Positions 41,110 to 52,859 of a DNA stretch of 64,000 nucleotides are shown one piece after another. Both the position numbers and the translations under genes were made by a program. Each line of letters starts with the position of its first letter. Within the stretch, counting starts at the first letter, position 1. The notes below the pieces were generated by a model. That model was not told the DNA's origin, ran no database searches, and saw only the letters and a list, made by a program, of their open reading frames with translations. Source of the stretch: Erythroxylum novogranatense (Eukaryota; Streptophyta; Magnoliopsida; Malpighiales; Erythroxylaceae). Where the stretch lies: NCBI GenBank assembly GCA_029891385.1, contig CM057235.1, positions 10,473,001-10,537,000 of the forward strand, written 5' to 3'.

Positions 41110-44100
41110 AATAAATTGAAAAATAGTGTAACTTTAAGGACTAAATTAGAAAGATATCTTAACCTAAATGCCAAAACTTCTCTTACCTACCCTAACCCAC
41201 CTTGGCAATCCATCCTCACTCACCTTTACTCCTTACTATTGTGTCACCTCTCTCCTCTCTTCTAATCTTCATTATTGTTGTCCCTCATCGTCCTTCTCTC
41301 CTCCTCCTGTTGTGAATGTTTGTTGCTTGTCACTCCTATTATGCAGTTGTGTCATCTATCCCTTCCTCTTGGACCTCTCCTTCTTCTGCTATGTCGTTAT
41401 TGTCTATTATAGTTTGTTGCCATCATCTAGCACTAACGCCAATCTTCATATATTAGTCAAGTAAATCAAAGTTGTTGATCTCTTTTAAGCAATGTTTTAT
41501 ATAGTGAACCAAATACCGAACCAATCATAAAAAGATTTAAGGTTTAAAGGTTCAAACGGTATTAAACTACTACAAAACTGGTATATAATAAATAAGAAGT
41601 AAAATTCATAAGAGTAAGTAAAATATAGTATAAAATAAAACACTTTGTTGAAATAAAATGCATTAATAATGTCTATAAATATGTAATAAAATAATAATAA
41701 ATCTAATAATTTAAATTAAGGCGGAATCTAATGTAAAATTTAAAATAAAAATAAAATCATATTTTTATATTATTATTACAATTTGTCTTCAATATGATTT
41801 TGATTTTTCTTCTTTTACTAAAAAGGTTGTTTGGAACAACCTTTAATTTTTTGGGTTAGTTTTGTCATAATTGGCCTCATCCTTCTCCTGAGCTTTGCCA
41901 GATTTCTTGCTGGATGTCTATATTGATAGGCAGTTCCTCTTGTGCATTCCTATTTTTGTAAGCCATTGGTGGAAGTTGATCGTCTATATTGGAGTATAGA
42001 TGAGCGTGCCTACGGAAGGAGTTTTGTTTTGTTTTTTGGTTTTGCTATCATCTTCTCTTCCCCTTTTTTCCTTGCTGGAATAGTACAAGGTGAGAATTTT
42101 TTTTTGTTAGTGTTGAATTTTGCACTTTGTTTCTTCTCTGGTAAAATATTATATTAAATTTTATTTCATCTGCTCAATGCTTTGATGTTTATAAATGAGA
42201 TTTTGGTTTCTAAATTTGCAATTTTTTTCTATTTCTCTATTTATTTTTTCCATTTTTCTCCTACCTGGAGTTGTGGTCGGTTGTTTTATTTTTCCCCTGT
42301 TTCCTCCTTGCTCTTTTTTTGTAGTTGTTTTCCAATTTTTCCATTTGAACGGTTTCTGACTTTGCCTTGGTTTATGTCTCTTTTTCAAATTGCTTTTTTT
42401 AGGTGTTGTTGTCATCCGTCCTTACCTTTGCTTTGTGCTATTGGGGTGTGTTTTACTTTTCCTTGGTAAAATATTATATCAAAATTTACTTTATCTATTT
42501 GGTGCTTCGATGTTTTGGGATGAGGTTTTAGGTTGTAAATTTGCAATCGTTTTCTCGTTCCTGTGTTTAATTTTTCCCCAATTTTCTCCTGCCTGTAGTC
42601 GTGGTCGGTCATCTTTTTTTTCCTTCATTTCTCTCTTTTTTGAAATTGCTTTTTTGTAGGTGTTGTTGTTGTCCGTCATTGCCTTTGCTTTACGTTGCTT
42701 ACATCGTTGCTATTGGGGTATGTTTTACTTTTCCCTTTAATCAGTGAAAGTTAATTTTTATTCTTGCTTGAGATGCGAGTTTATTAAAAATGTTGTTGGC
42801 CAAAATAGTAGGGTAAATGAATGTTAACTTGATTACTGGATATAGGAAAATAGGTATTAATTTAAAACGTATCAAAAAAGACTAAGTTTATCAACTTTAT
42901 GACAAGTTTGTGTCCCCATTTAAATAACAGTCCATGACAACCTGCCATTGAGTAAAATAAGTATCAATGCATCATAACTCTTTTCAATTAAAAGCATAAC
43001 AATTACCTGGACTGATTTTTGTTGATCGTTTAAAAGCTTTATTAATATGTTTAACTACTCTTGTGTATCAAGAAGTTGCACATGCTATTCATTGATTTCC
43101 TGAGTCAAAGAAGTTATTTTTCCTTCATACATCTCGGCGGTCTTTATAAGTGTCTTCTAATATGTAGAATTTTTTGTTTGAACTTGCTAACGAGAAGGAA
43201 AAAAAATCAAATTTGACTCTCCGTTAAAACTAATGGATTAGTAGTTCCTCAAAATCAATTTGGCCATGGAGAATGTAAATATTTAAGCTATATTAAGATG
43301 TGATTATCTGTTAGTTTTTTTCTTCGGTTCTTCCTAATGTTCTTGAGCACTTTCAGCTAGTGCATATGAATTTTCCGACCATTTCACTAGTCAACTATTT
43401 TCTTCCCATACATTTGGGTGGTATCTACAAGCATTTTTTGATTTGTAGAATTTTCTAGCTGGTGTTACTTCTAACAAAAAAATAAAAATTCATTTTGTCT
43501 ATTCACGCTATAAACTATGACAGAGGAAACTTATCAATGATGAACTTATTAGGCAAAAACTAAGAGTATAAGTGAGAATCTAACTTAAATATGACTTTAT
43601 AACTAGTGGATGTAAATGCATATCAGTGCTAAACTTATTAGGTAAAAACTAAGAATGGAAAAGAGAAATTAACTTATATATAACTTTATAAGTGGTGGAT
43701 GTAAATCCATATACGAAACAAAATCAGATCATTTTGGAAACATGCAAGGCAATTGTCCACCTCAAATATGCGTGTTAATATAGGTTGACCTAGCATTCAT
43801 ACTTCTCAGTTGCAAAATTAAGATGTTTTTTGATAGTTATAGGTTACATTATGTTTTATTGGGTAATTTATTATGTTTTTAGTTGTTAATTAGATGATTT
43901 GTGCATGTTTAAGGTTAGAATTATGTTAGTGTGATTATATGTTTATGTTTTTGAATGTTATGTGGTTTAGAGCATGTTATCAGGTTTCAATTTTATGCAT
44001 TTAAGGTGTTTTGATGTATTTGTTAGTGTTTTATATCAGATAAAGAGGATCGGAGAAGTTTGGAGAAAGCTTAGAGGAAGAATCAGGGCCACGATCATGA

Positions 44101-45244
44101 CTAATGTGACTTCCTCGTCATGACTATGATGAAGCGACTCATGACAATTTTATCCTAAAATGAGTAGCGGCCTGCCTAGCATCCCACGGTGGCCCTCCAG
44201 TCGATATTTGATCTAACTAGAAAGTTCCGTGGAGCTAAGCATATTGCCCTTTTACCAAAAAAGCCTTAACTTAACATTAAAAGATATTAGCAAGATGTTT
44301 TTAATCATTTTATTAAAAAATTTAGAAACAAACATTGTATTTTACCTTCCCAAAATTTTCAAAAGCCCTATAAAAGTGTAAAACACTTCTGTAATCATCT
44401 TAAAATTCCCACTTCAAATTTTGGACTTTAATTCCATTCATAAGCAATCTCAACAATCACTTTAATAATCTTAAAAACAAAATTAGACATATTTATGCAT
44501 TTAACTTTAAAACATTCATATGCATGCATTCTTTACACAAAATATAGCCCAAAACATATTCAGAAAGATAAAAATGTTCCCAAAACTATTTACAAGGAAA
44601 AAAATCTCTACACAGCAGCACGTGACAAAGTTTGCTAGCCGTAAGTTGGAGTCCTTGCTACTGAAGCCCTTGAGCTTGCACCTCAGAAGTTTCATTTAAA
44701 AATAGAAAAGAAAGTGTGAGATAAAGAAGCTTAATGAGTGTTAGAATTTTTATTCAAATCATATTTAACTATTTAAACCTACCTAAAACAAATTCATCTC
44801 AATTTTCATAATTCAATATTTAATATAAAACATTTATGCTTCCCAAAATCAAGTTTCTCAAATCGCGTTTCAAATAAATAGTGGGGGCATTAAAAATGTT
44901 ATGAATTTCTTACATGACTTAGCATATCACTAACTTCTTTGCCATATGGTACCCTCAAGTATAAAGTCATGGAGCTGGTTCTGTGTTGCTTACCCACGAC
45001 TAGTTAATCACTAGTGCGTAGCTAGTTCTACATCAATTACTCACTCTAAGATAACCATTGTACATGAGTAGTTATGGAGTTGGTTCTACATCGCTTACCT
45101 ATAACTGGTCAACCACTGGTTACGGAGCTGGTTTTACATCATTTACCACTACTAGGTTAACTGCTATATAAAAGTAGTTATGGAGCTATTTCTATATCAT
45201 CTACACACAACTGGTTAACCAATAGTTACGGAGCCGGATCTACA

Positions 45245-46123
45245 TGTAAGGCCCTAAATTATACCCTAAGTGAAATATTATATATTTATGAAGGTACATA
45301 TGATAGGTGTTAAAATTGGGACATAATTGTAAGTTGTATATGTATTGAATTTTGGTTTAATGGATCATACTTAGTGATTTGAAATTTATTTTTACCATTA
45401 AAGAAGTGAGGTATTAAAATATACATTTGGATTAGAAAAAGTTCAAGTGGCAACACAAGTTGGTACATGGAAAATTGTATGAGTAAGCTTATGAGTTATT
45501 GACATTTGGCATAGCTAATGCATTGACATTTGTCATATTGGTTAAGTGACAAGTGACCTAATTGAATTGTGGCATTGGGCAGCATGATAAGAAGACAAGT
45601 GACTCACTCCTATGTTTGCCATGTAGGTCACTCTATGGAAGGACATTTGTCCTTTTAAAGTTAGGACACCTTGCAAAGCAAAATCTAAATCACTCTAGGT
45701 CATTTAGTGTTTCTGATACCTTCTCACTACTCTCACCACTGAAACCTCTTATACTCCCTCTTAACTTCTAAATTTTTTTCTTGATTTTGGGTCACCATTG
45801 TCACCTGAAGTCCGTGTATGATACTGCATCAAGAAAGCTACCTTATACTACCTTCTAAATTGTTATCATCTTGGTGTTAAACTCATCTTATATCTACCTT
45901 GTATAAGTGTGTTGATTGCATGAAGGGCTAGTTTGGTTGGTTCTTTGAAATAGAAACTTGAAGCTAAACAAGCAAGGGAATTCTAAACTTGGTAGCATGT
46001 ATTAATACAAGTTCTATAATGATTGAATTGGCATGGAATATGTGTTATGATGATGATCAATGAGTGTCGAAAAATTGATCCTTCTATGGTAAATTCTATT
46101 TGGTTTTGATGTATGAAAGATAA
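45245..46123 (+). mobile_element. Gyp1 5' LTR, first part (second duplicate)
   Basis: It starts 'tgtaaggccctaaattatac' and ends in gataa (46119-46123), the left TSD of the Gyp2 solo LTR. This copy is continuous with the rest of Gyp1 to the right, so it is the element's true 5' LTR. It aligns with 62228-63130. Confidence 0.9.
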
Positions 46124-48332
46124 TGTTAGACCCCAATTTTTTTTTAATGATGTCATTAAGTATGAATTAGGTTAATTAAGAGTTTATGCTTTAAATTGAG
46201 TTAATTGGGCATATTAAGGATAATTAAGGTTTAATGGTGGTTAAGTGATGATTAAAATGGGTAAAAGTTTATGAGGGCATTTCGGGAAGATTGTAGGGTT
46301 GGTGAGGTTAAGGCTTGGCTCGGAAGGGTAAAATGGTCTTTACCCATCTCTTAAACTTAAGTGAAGGAGTTAGAAAGAATTAGATGAAGAAATAGAAGGA
46401 CGAAAAGAAAAGAAAGAAGAAAAGAAGAGAGGAGTGCGCCGTCGGTAAAGGAAGAAGAAGAGAAGAGAGAGTTTTGTGATTTCAGCAATTTCTGACAGTT
46501 TAACGTGATTTTCAGGTAAGTTCTGCTTGTGTTAATCTTGTTTTGGTTATATTAAACTTAGAAGATTGGAGAATGTAGCAGAATCGGTGGTTTTAGGGTT
46601 TTAAGGAAAATATGGGTAGATTTTGTGGGTTGATGCGTTTTTGGCTGATTATGAGTTACTGTTGGGTTAGAAATGTAGTATAAGACATGATATAAGGTTT
46701 AGATGTGTTGCATTTGAGTTTGGGAAGAGATTGAAGTTGAAAATTGCAGAAATTTGGGTTTCGGAGTCGAGCTCCAGACCCGCACGTTGCGACGTGCGTA
46801 TGAACACGCCGGGACGTGGTGTTCGTCGCGACATAAAATAAATAAATTCGTCGCGACGAGCGGGGAAGCGTTCGTCACGACGTGTGAAGGAGGCACGCTG
46901 CGACGTGCGAGAGGAACGTTCGTCGCGACGTGCGAGGAGGCTCGTCGCGACGTACGAAGAAATTTGGCTCACCGCGACGAGCGTACCTTCGTCGCGGCGA
47001 ACGTCCACTTTTCTAACGGAGATTTTTGGTATTTTGGGCATATCTTGGGCTTCAGATGTCCGATTGAGGTGATTATGGATTCGTTGTGATCTAGAGAGAA
47101 AGGACTACAGGTTGGAAGGTTCGGAATTTGCTGCTTAGGATTCGAAAATTTGAGTCGGAAGTCTACAGTATTAGGACTTTGGATTTTCACGCTTATCGAT
47201 TATTTGTCTTTGAACATTGTTTGATTTGGAACTTGGTTGCTTATAGGGAACCAAGCCGACCCAACCCAATCGCAAGAGGAAGGACACCAGTGAGTCGACT
47301 ACTCAAGCGATAATAGGTGGGTAATATGTTTATGGTTATTATGTGTATGGGCAAATTGCCTTGTGTGTGATTACTTGCTTGCATGATATGACCTTTTTGT
47401 ATTGAATTACATGAGAAATATTGAATATGCATTTTGATTATGATTATGCATGGCTTGATAGGCCTTATGGAAATGGACAAGCATGAGAATTTCGAAAAGC
47501 TTTGATAAAATGCTTTGAGCATGAAACGAATGGATTATGTGTTTTGTTTGGGTAAGAGAGTTACGGATGGAGTCACGTGCACGTTGACATAAAGCCTTCT
47601 CCCGGCTGCCCGCTTGAGGCCACGAGATCCTTGAGAAATCGGACTCGGATAGTTTACGGATTTAACTTCGGTTTATCCGGATCATTTACGGAACTCTCGA
47701 GCCAATTGTTTGTGCATACACGATTGATTTGTTGAGCATAACACATGATGGATTTGATAGACATGTTGCACAATGATTGTGATGTTGAGAAACAGAAATT
47801 GCATGATCTATGTTTATATGAATGTGAATTAATTGATGAATGTTGATTTGCTAGTGATATATGTATATTGTTTGATTGTGTGGCTCGTTGCCAATGGTTA
47901 TAAACGTATATGTCACTGAGCTTCGCAGCTCACCCCATTACTCTCCCCTCCTCAGGTGCAGATCGAGACGATTGTCGACCTTGCAAGGCATCAGAAACTT
48001 CAAGCTAGTTAGGAGCCTTGTATTAAGTTAGTACTTTGGTTAGCCCGCCAGCATTTCATCATGGAGCATACTTATGTATTTTGGATTTTAACTTCATTTT
48101 GTATTATGTTATATTTCGAGAATACTTGTTGAATTTCTTTGAATGCAAATGACAGTTGGTTTATTCATGTGGAATGATGAATGCCTGTTTAGAATGTATG
48201 AGTATATGATTGTATGAATCGACTTATGTGTTTATGGATGTTGGGATCGGGTCCGAAGGTATTTGGGCGCCCGGTGCCGACGCGACCCGAGGGGTCGCCT
48301 CAGGAATGGGGATCCGGGACCCGGGCCCAACA
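46124..48332 (+). mobile_element. Gyp2 solo LTR (2209 bp)
   Basis: It is a complete LTR from 'tgttagacccc' to '...cgggcccaaca' flanked by gataa on both sides (46119-46123 and 48333-48337). It lacks any internal sequence and lacks Cop1, and so preserves Cop1's empty target ('atttacggaactc' at about 47683-47695). The TCGCGACG array is at about 46785-47005. Matching TSDs show it arose by LTR-LTR recombination of an element inserted at this site. Confidence 0.93.
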
Positions 48333-48337
48333 GATAA

Positions 48338-49959
48338 TGATTGTTAGATGCCTAATGAATGAATTTTGAATTAGTTTTGGACATCAATTTGATGAGGTAT
48401 TGGAGCATGAATAAGGTAGACTTGAAGTGTAATTAAGTGTCTATGTTGAAGGTGTATTGAATAGAAGTGAAGGAAGCAAGTTTTGGAAACCAATTGAAGG
48501 TCAGAGGTGAGTGAACCTTCAGTTCATTCATCCCACAATTGTGGGATTTATATGGCACCTTCCCCTCATGGAAAATGTTTTGGAAGGGAAAAAGGTTGGT
48601 TTTGTATATTTGTTAGACTATATAAGGTTAAGGCACTTTATAATGGTGAAATTGGACTTGATTAAGGTGTAAAATGAACCAAGTTTGATGTGGAATTAGT
48701 TAATTAAAGGTTGAATAAGGTTTGGATTGTCAATTGAGGTAATAACTTAAGAAAAGTGTTATTTGATATCAAAGTATATAATTTTGAAACTTAAGAATTG
48801 TTAATGGAATGAAACATATTTACGAATGCAAATGTGGTTTAAAGAACATGAGTATTGTGAATTAGGTATGATTGTTTATGAATTGGGAACTCGAGTGATT
48901 ATATGTAATGTGTAGTGGATTAATTCTTCATCATTGTATTGATGCAAATGCTTATGTTTATAAGGCATATTGAATTGACTGAATGTGAATTAATATGTTC
49001 AAGTTGAACAAAATGAAATAAATTCATATGTTTTGGAATATATCTTTTGTATGAAAATTTTGAAATGTGACATCTTTTGTCTTTTAAACTGCCAAGTCCT
49101 AGTCGTGGATAAATAGAAATGCCTAAAAGGGTCTGTTATTGCTCTTATGACACTTCGATGTCTCATGATATTGGCACTTCGATGTCTCTTGATATTGACA
49201 TTTTAGTGTCTTCTATTACTAAGACATAAGTCTCTCCCTTTCTGTGATACCAATCATAGGTATCTCCTGTTCTGGTCCCGTTACCCACTTTTGTAAAAAG
49301 GATTAGCAGGCTAACCTATTTTGTGTTATGATATTTAATCAGTTCTGACACAAATTAAGTTCTTATATGATACAATCAAGTTATGTTCTGATGTAAGTTA
49401 AAGCTCTGATTTGACATAAATTATGCACTAATCTTATATACGTTATATTTTGATATGAAAGAAATATGTCCTATTTTGATATTTGTATATTATGTTCGGA
49501 ATAATGATATTTTGTTTTGATGAATTATATTCTGTTATGAAGCAAGTAATGTTTGCGTTATTGTTTAAATTGCACAATTAAAGATTGCTTATAATATAAT
49601 CTGATTCAGTACATATGAATGTTAGATGATCGTTAGAAACAGTTGCCATGTTATATCTTGTTTAGTTATTCCCCCTAAGCTATGTGCTTAATTAACACGG
49701 TGGTTTTACCTTCGTGTAGGTTCTAAAAAGGAGGTTTGAGACTGGGACAAAGACAACCTCAGTGGCCAAGAAGGATATGTTTATTTTGAGAAATGTTCAG
49801 TTTGTAGTTGTTTTTGAATTGTACTTATTATGATGAGACATTATGTACTTTATGTATATGGTTTATAATAAATATAATATAGGATCGATATTAGAGTTAA
49901 GGAATATATGTGTGATAAGTACAATACATTTAATAGGTTATGTTTATAGTTCAACATCG
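48338..49959 (+). mobile_element. Gyp1 5' LTR, second part
   Basis: It resumes right after the TSD with 'tgattgttagatgcctaatg', collinear with 63131-64000 up to 49220. A TATA-like box, TATATAAG, is at 48619-48626 (TATATAAA at 63401-63408 in the 3' LTR). Three 24-bp tandem units 'cacttcgatgtctc.tgatatt' lie at 49151-49222. The part 49223-49959 has no partner in the window and contains nothing coding. Confidence 0.85.
48619..48626 (+). promoter_or_regulatory. TATA-like box in the Gyp1 LTR
   Basis: TATATAAG in 'gactatataaggttaaggcac', conserved in the other LTR at 63401-63408 with a matching context. This suggests the U3 promoter. Confidence 0.5.
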
Positions 49960-50027
49960 ATATATACATACACACACACACACACACACAATATGTATAT
50001 ATATATGTATATATATATATGTATATG

Positions 50028-50093
<66 letters not shown>

Positions 50094-50149
50094 TATATAT
50101 ACATATGTATATGTATATATGTACATATATATACATATGTATATGTATA

Positions 50150-50181
<32 letters not shown>

Positions 50182-50217
50182 CATACATATATACATATAT
50201 ATATAGATATATATATA
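49960..50217. repeat. CA/TA microsatellite at the viral junction (left)
   Basis: A (CA)n run (49971-49990) is followed by about 225 bp of TA with interspersed TATG/ACATA modules. Open frames on both strands encode only Tyr/Ile/His and are artefacts. The preceding 16-mer tttatagttcaacatc (49943-49958) recurs at 59304-59319, beyond the viral block. Confidence 0.9.
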
Positions 50218-50306
50218 GAAAAGAGGGTTTTTATTTTTGTAACATAGAGAAGTTTACAGATATGATGCTAGACGCTTCGATTGCTCAGTCTCTTGCTTTA
50301 CATCCT

Positions 50307-50314
50307 CTTTTATA
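50307..50314 (-). promoter_or_regulatory. Putative pregenomic-RNA TATA box of the pararetrovirus
   Basis: TATAAAAG on the minus strand within 'ctataaaagaggatgtaaag', in the intergenic region after the last ORF. This is where the pregenomic promoter of this family normally lies. The integrated copy ends about 90 bp further on, at the microsatellite. Confidence 0.55.
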
Positions 50315-50504
50315 GTAGGAGGAAAATTATTGCATGAGCTGAGTAGTACTAAAGGACAAAGAGATATTTTGGTACAAGGGTCCTACTTGTTGACAATAAG
50401 TTTTATAGACACATACTTATATAACACGTACCCTATCTTCTAGATTACATATCTGATCTTTCTATTTCTTCCTTTTTTGTTGGCTCTTCTTGATCCGTTA
50501 ACTT

Positions 50505-51593
50505 CTAAGTACATGTGGGACACATATTTTTGGGATGTCTGCAGAATTGACACAGTTTTTGTTGAGCTGGATAACTCGACTTTAGTACCCCAGTTTCCAG
50601 TAACTTCATTTTGGTTAAGAGAAAGTTATGTGCTGCTACTGGCGTAACTTTGGCTGGAGATATCATTAATGATGAATGTATCTTTTTTCCTCCATATGTT
50701 CGAAATCCTCTTTTAAAACTGGCTTCTAATCCTTGAAGGATTATCCGAATTCCAATTGCTCTGCGATAATGGATATCTTTTTCTTCCAATTTAAAGTAAT
50801 CTTTAACCTTTTCATGATTTATTGATATTGAAAATGTATCCGCTTTGCCAAGTTGTATTAGATGGTAAGCTGGATAACTACCATCATTATCAAAATCTGG
50901 TCCTGCGGATAGAAACTTTAAGACTAGAATATCTTTAGGAGTTATTGTGGGATTGTTGAGAAAACAATCTCGTACTCCTTCTTTTATCCATTGTGGTAAA
51001 TAACTTATCTAAGGAAAATTTGGCAATGGTAAATATATTGAATTTAAGGCTCCAAAATCATACCAATGTCTTACCTCCCTGGGATCTGCATCTTGAAGAT
51101 AATTGATTCTAGGATATATTCCTGAGAAATCAATATATCGGTTTTCGCTATTGGTTAGCTGAAATAAATCTTTCATCATCTGTTGTTGTTGTGCTACCTC
51201 TGGAGGAATCATAGATATTTATTTTAATACCTGTGAAGTGGTTGGTAACTTTGTTGAAGAATTAGAAGGTGTATCTGTATGAGGTCTTAACTCAATGTTC
51301 ATTTTGTCAAGAGAGAGTTGTTTGAGAGCATCGATTTTTAGATGTGTGAGAATATCTGGCTTGAAAGTTGCAGACTGGGCTATATATTCTACTATTTTGA
51401 GACTTGAATTTTCATAGTTATCGATGTTTATTTGGATAAGATTACTACCTCGTTTTATCAAACTCGAGACTTCTCTTGTCAGCCCGGGGAGATTTGCAAT
51501 ATCAAGAAAGTCTAAGACTGTATCTTTAATAGATTTGATCTCTGTATCCATATGTCTAATTTCTTCAAGTATCTGACGTCGATGGTCTTCCAT
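50505..51593 (-). pseudogene. Pararetroviral ORF downstream of RNase H
   Basis: One frame of about 363 codons starts with ATG at 51593 and is interrupted by two in-frame stops (about 51219 and 51009). The N-terminal 120 residues are helical and charged, with no prolines in 'ILEEIRHMDTEIKSIKD'. The middle has 'GIYPRINYLQDADPREVRHW'. The C-terminus ends in a four-cysteine motif CX2CX6CX2C. By position it corresponds to the transactivator/inclusion-body gene of related viruses, but I do not recognise that domain, so function stays open. Confidence 0.6.
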
Positions 51594-51599
51594 CTCTTG

Positions 51600-52050
51600 T
51601 AAGAAAATCAGCTAAAACATTTTTGTCAGACTTAACAATTTCAATATCAAAGATATAATCAGAAAGTAATATTCAGGTATGCTTGGAAGATTATTAGTAA
51701 TAAATGCTTTTACCTGAGTATTATCGCCTTAATAAAATCTTTTGGGAGTAAAAATAATAAATTTTTTACGACTTTTTACCACACTAATAATTCTTTTCAT
51801 TGATATGATATCTAGTTTCAGTATCTGTAAATGTTCCTGAACAATATCGACATATACTTTCTCCTATTTTCTCATTATTGTTATAATCTATCTTTTCTAA
51901 GATTCCGCTCCAATAATTTTTGGAAGCATCAGTTTCTAATATTAAATTATCTTTGTTACTAGGTAAATATAATTTAGGTGAAGTTTTGCATAATCCTTTT
52001 ATAACTTTTACTTGAAATTCTAATTCTGGAGTAAAACTAAATATCTTATC
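51600..52050 (-). pseudogene. Pararetroviral RNase H
   Basis: After a frame change at about 52045 the sequence continues 'LETDASKNYWSGIL' (catalytic Asp) and 'FTDTETRYHINEK' (Glu position), then decays with several stops, reaching 'SDKNVLADFLTRDG' at the end, near 51600. The order and motifs match the RNase H that follows RT in this family. Confidence 0.8.
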
Positions 52051-52859
52051 TTTTTAAGTAAATCTTGAAAAGGTTTTCGTAATTGAGCTAAGTTTTGTAT
52101 AAAATCAGAAGCATATGTTAATATTCCTAAAAAGCTTTGCACTTGCTTTTTATCTATTAATTTATCAGGAAATTTTGAAATCTTTTCTAATATATGGCTT
52201 TGAAGTTCTATTCCTTGTCCATCTACTTGCATACCTAAGAACTCTACTTTATTTTGTAATATTTTAGATTTATTTTTTGATAACCCTAATCCATGTTCTA
52301 TACAAATATCAACAAATTTATCTAGATGTTTTAAATGATTTGGAATGTCTTCAGAAGCTATCAAAATATCATCAACATATACATATATATAAGAATAATC
52401 TTTATAGAGATTATCCATTTTTCTCTGAAATATTTGTGGTGCATTTTTTAATCCAAAAGGCATTACTAACCATTCATAATGTCCTTGTGGAGTAGAAAAT
52501 GTTGTGTATTGAATACTATCAGGATGCATTTTTATTTGCCAAAATCCACTTTTACAATCAAAATTTGAAAATATCGTTTTATTCCTGGTTCTATTAATCA
52601 GACTTTCTTTATGTGGAAGAAAATATCCATCAAATACTGTATTATCATTTAATTTTTTATAATTTATCACCATTCTTGCCTTACCTCTCACTTGCTCCAC
52701 ATGTCCTCTTACAATAAAAGCCGGTGAACTGTGAGGTGACTGACTGGTTCGAATAAATCCTAAATCTAATAACTCTATTATCTGCATCTTAAATTCTTTT
52801 TTATCTTCTTCATTGTATCTCATAGGTTTTACTCTAATAAGTTTCTTTTTATCTATCAT
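52020..52859 (-). pseudogene. Pararetroviral reverse transcriptase
   Basis: The open frame of 279 codons holds the RT fingers and palm: 'ARMVINYKKLNDNT', '[14 protein letters not shown]', 'MPFGLKNAPQIFQRKMD' and the catalytic YVDD in 'YVYVDDILIAS', followed by 'FLGMQVDGQGIELQ' and 'SFLGILTYASDFI'. The sequence is of caulimovirid type rather than gypsy type, for example '[13 protein letters not shown]'. Upstream homology is continuous with the protease region, so the ATG at 52859 is unlikely to be the native start of the polyprotein. The frame is lost at its 3' end by an indel. Confidence 0.9.

Larger units (their letters stand above)
40091..46123. repeat. Second copy of the tandem segmental duplication (left part)
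   Basis: It is collinear with 5920-12043 over about 6 kb: Gyp3 LTR end, primer site, gag remnant, unit U, AT-rich DNA, antisense LTR remnant with its minisatellite, and the start of the Gyp1 LTR. The copies differ by scattered substitutions and small indels, the largest a loss of about 75 bp near 42885. Features are as described for the first copy: unit U at about 41780-43040, the 89-bp duplication at about 43550-43720, the minisatellite at 44967-45244, Gyp1 LTR at 45245-46123. Confidence 0.92.

Noticed and set aside
49843..50315. ORFs of Tyr/Ile/His repeats
   Set aside because: Translation of the CA/TA microsatellite in all frames; no gene.
52277..52495. Plus-strand ORF opposite the viral RT
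   Set aside because: Antisense shadow of the RT frame.
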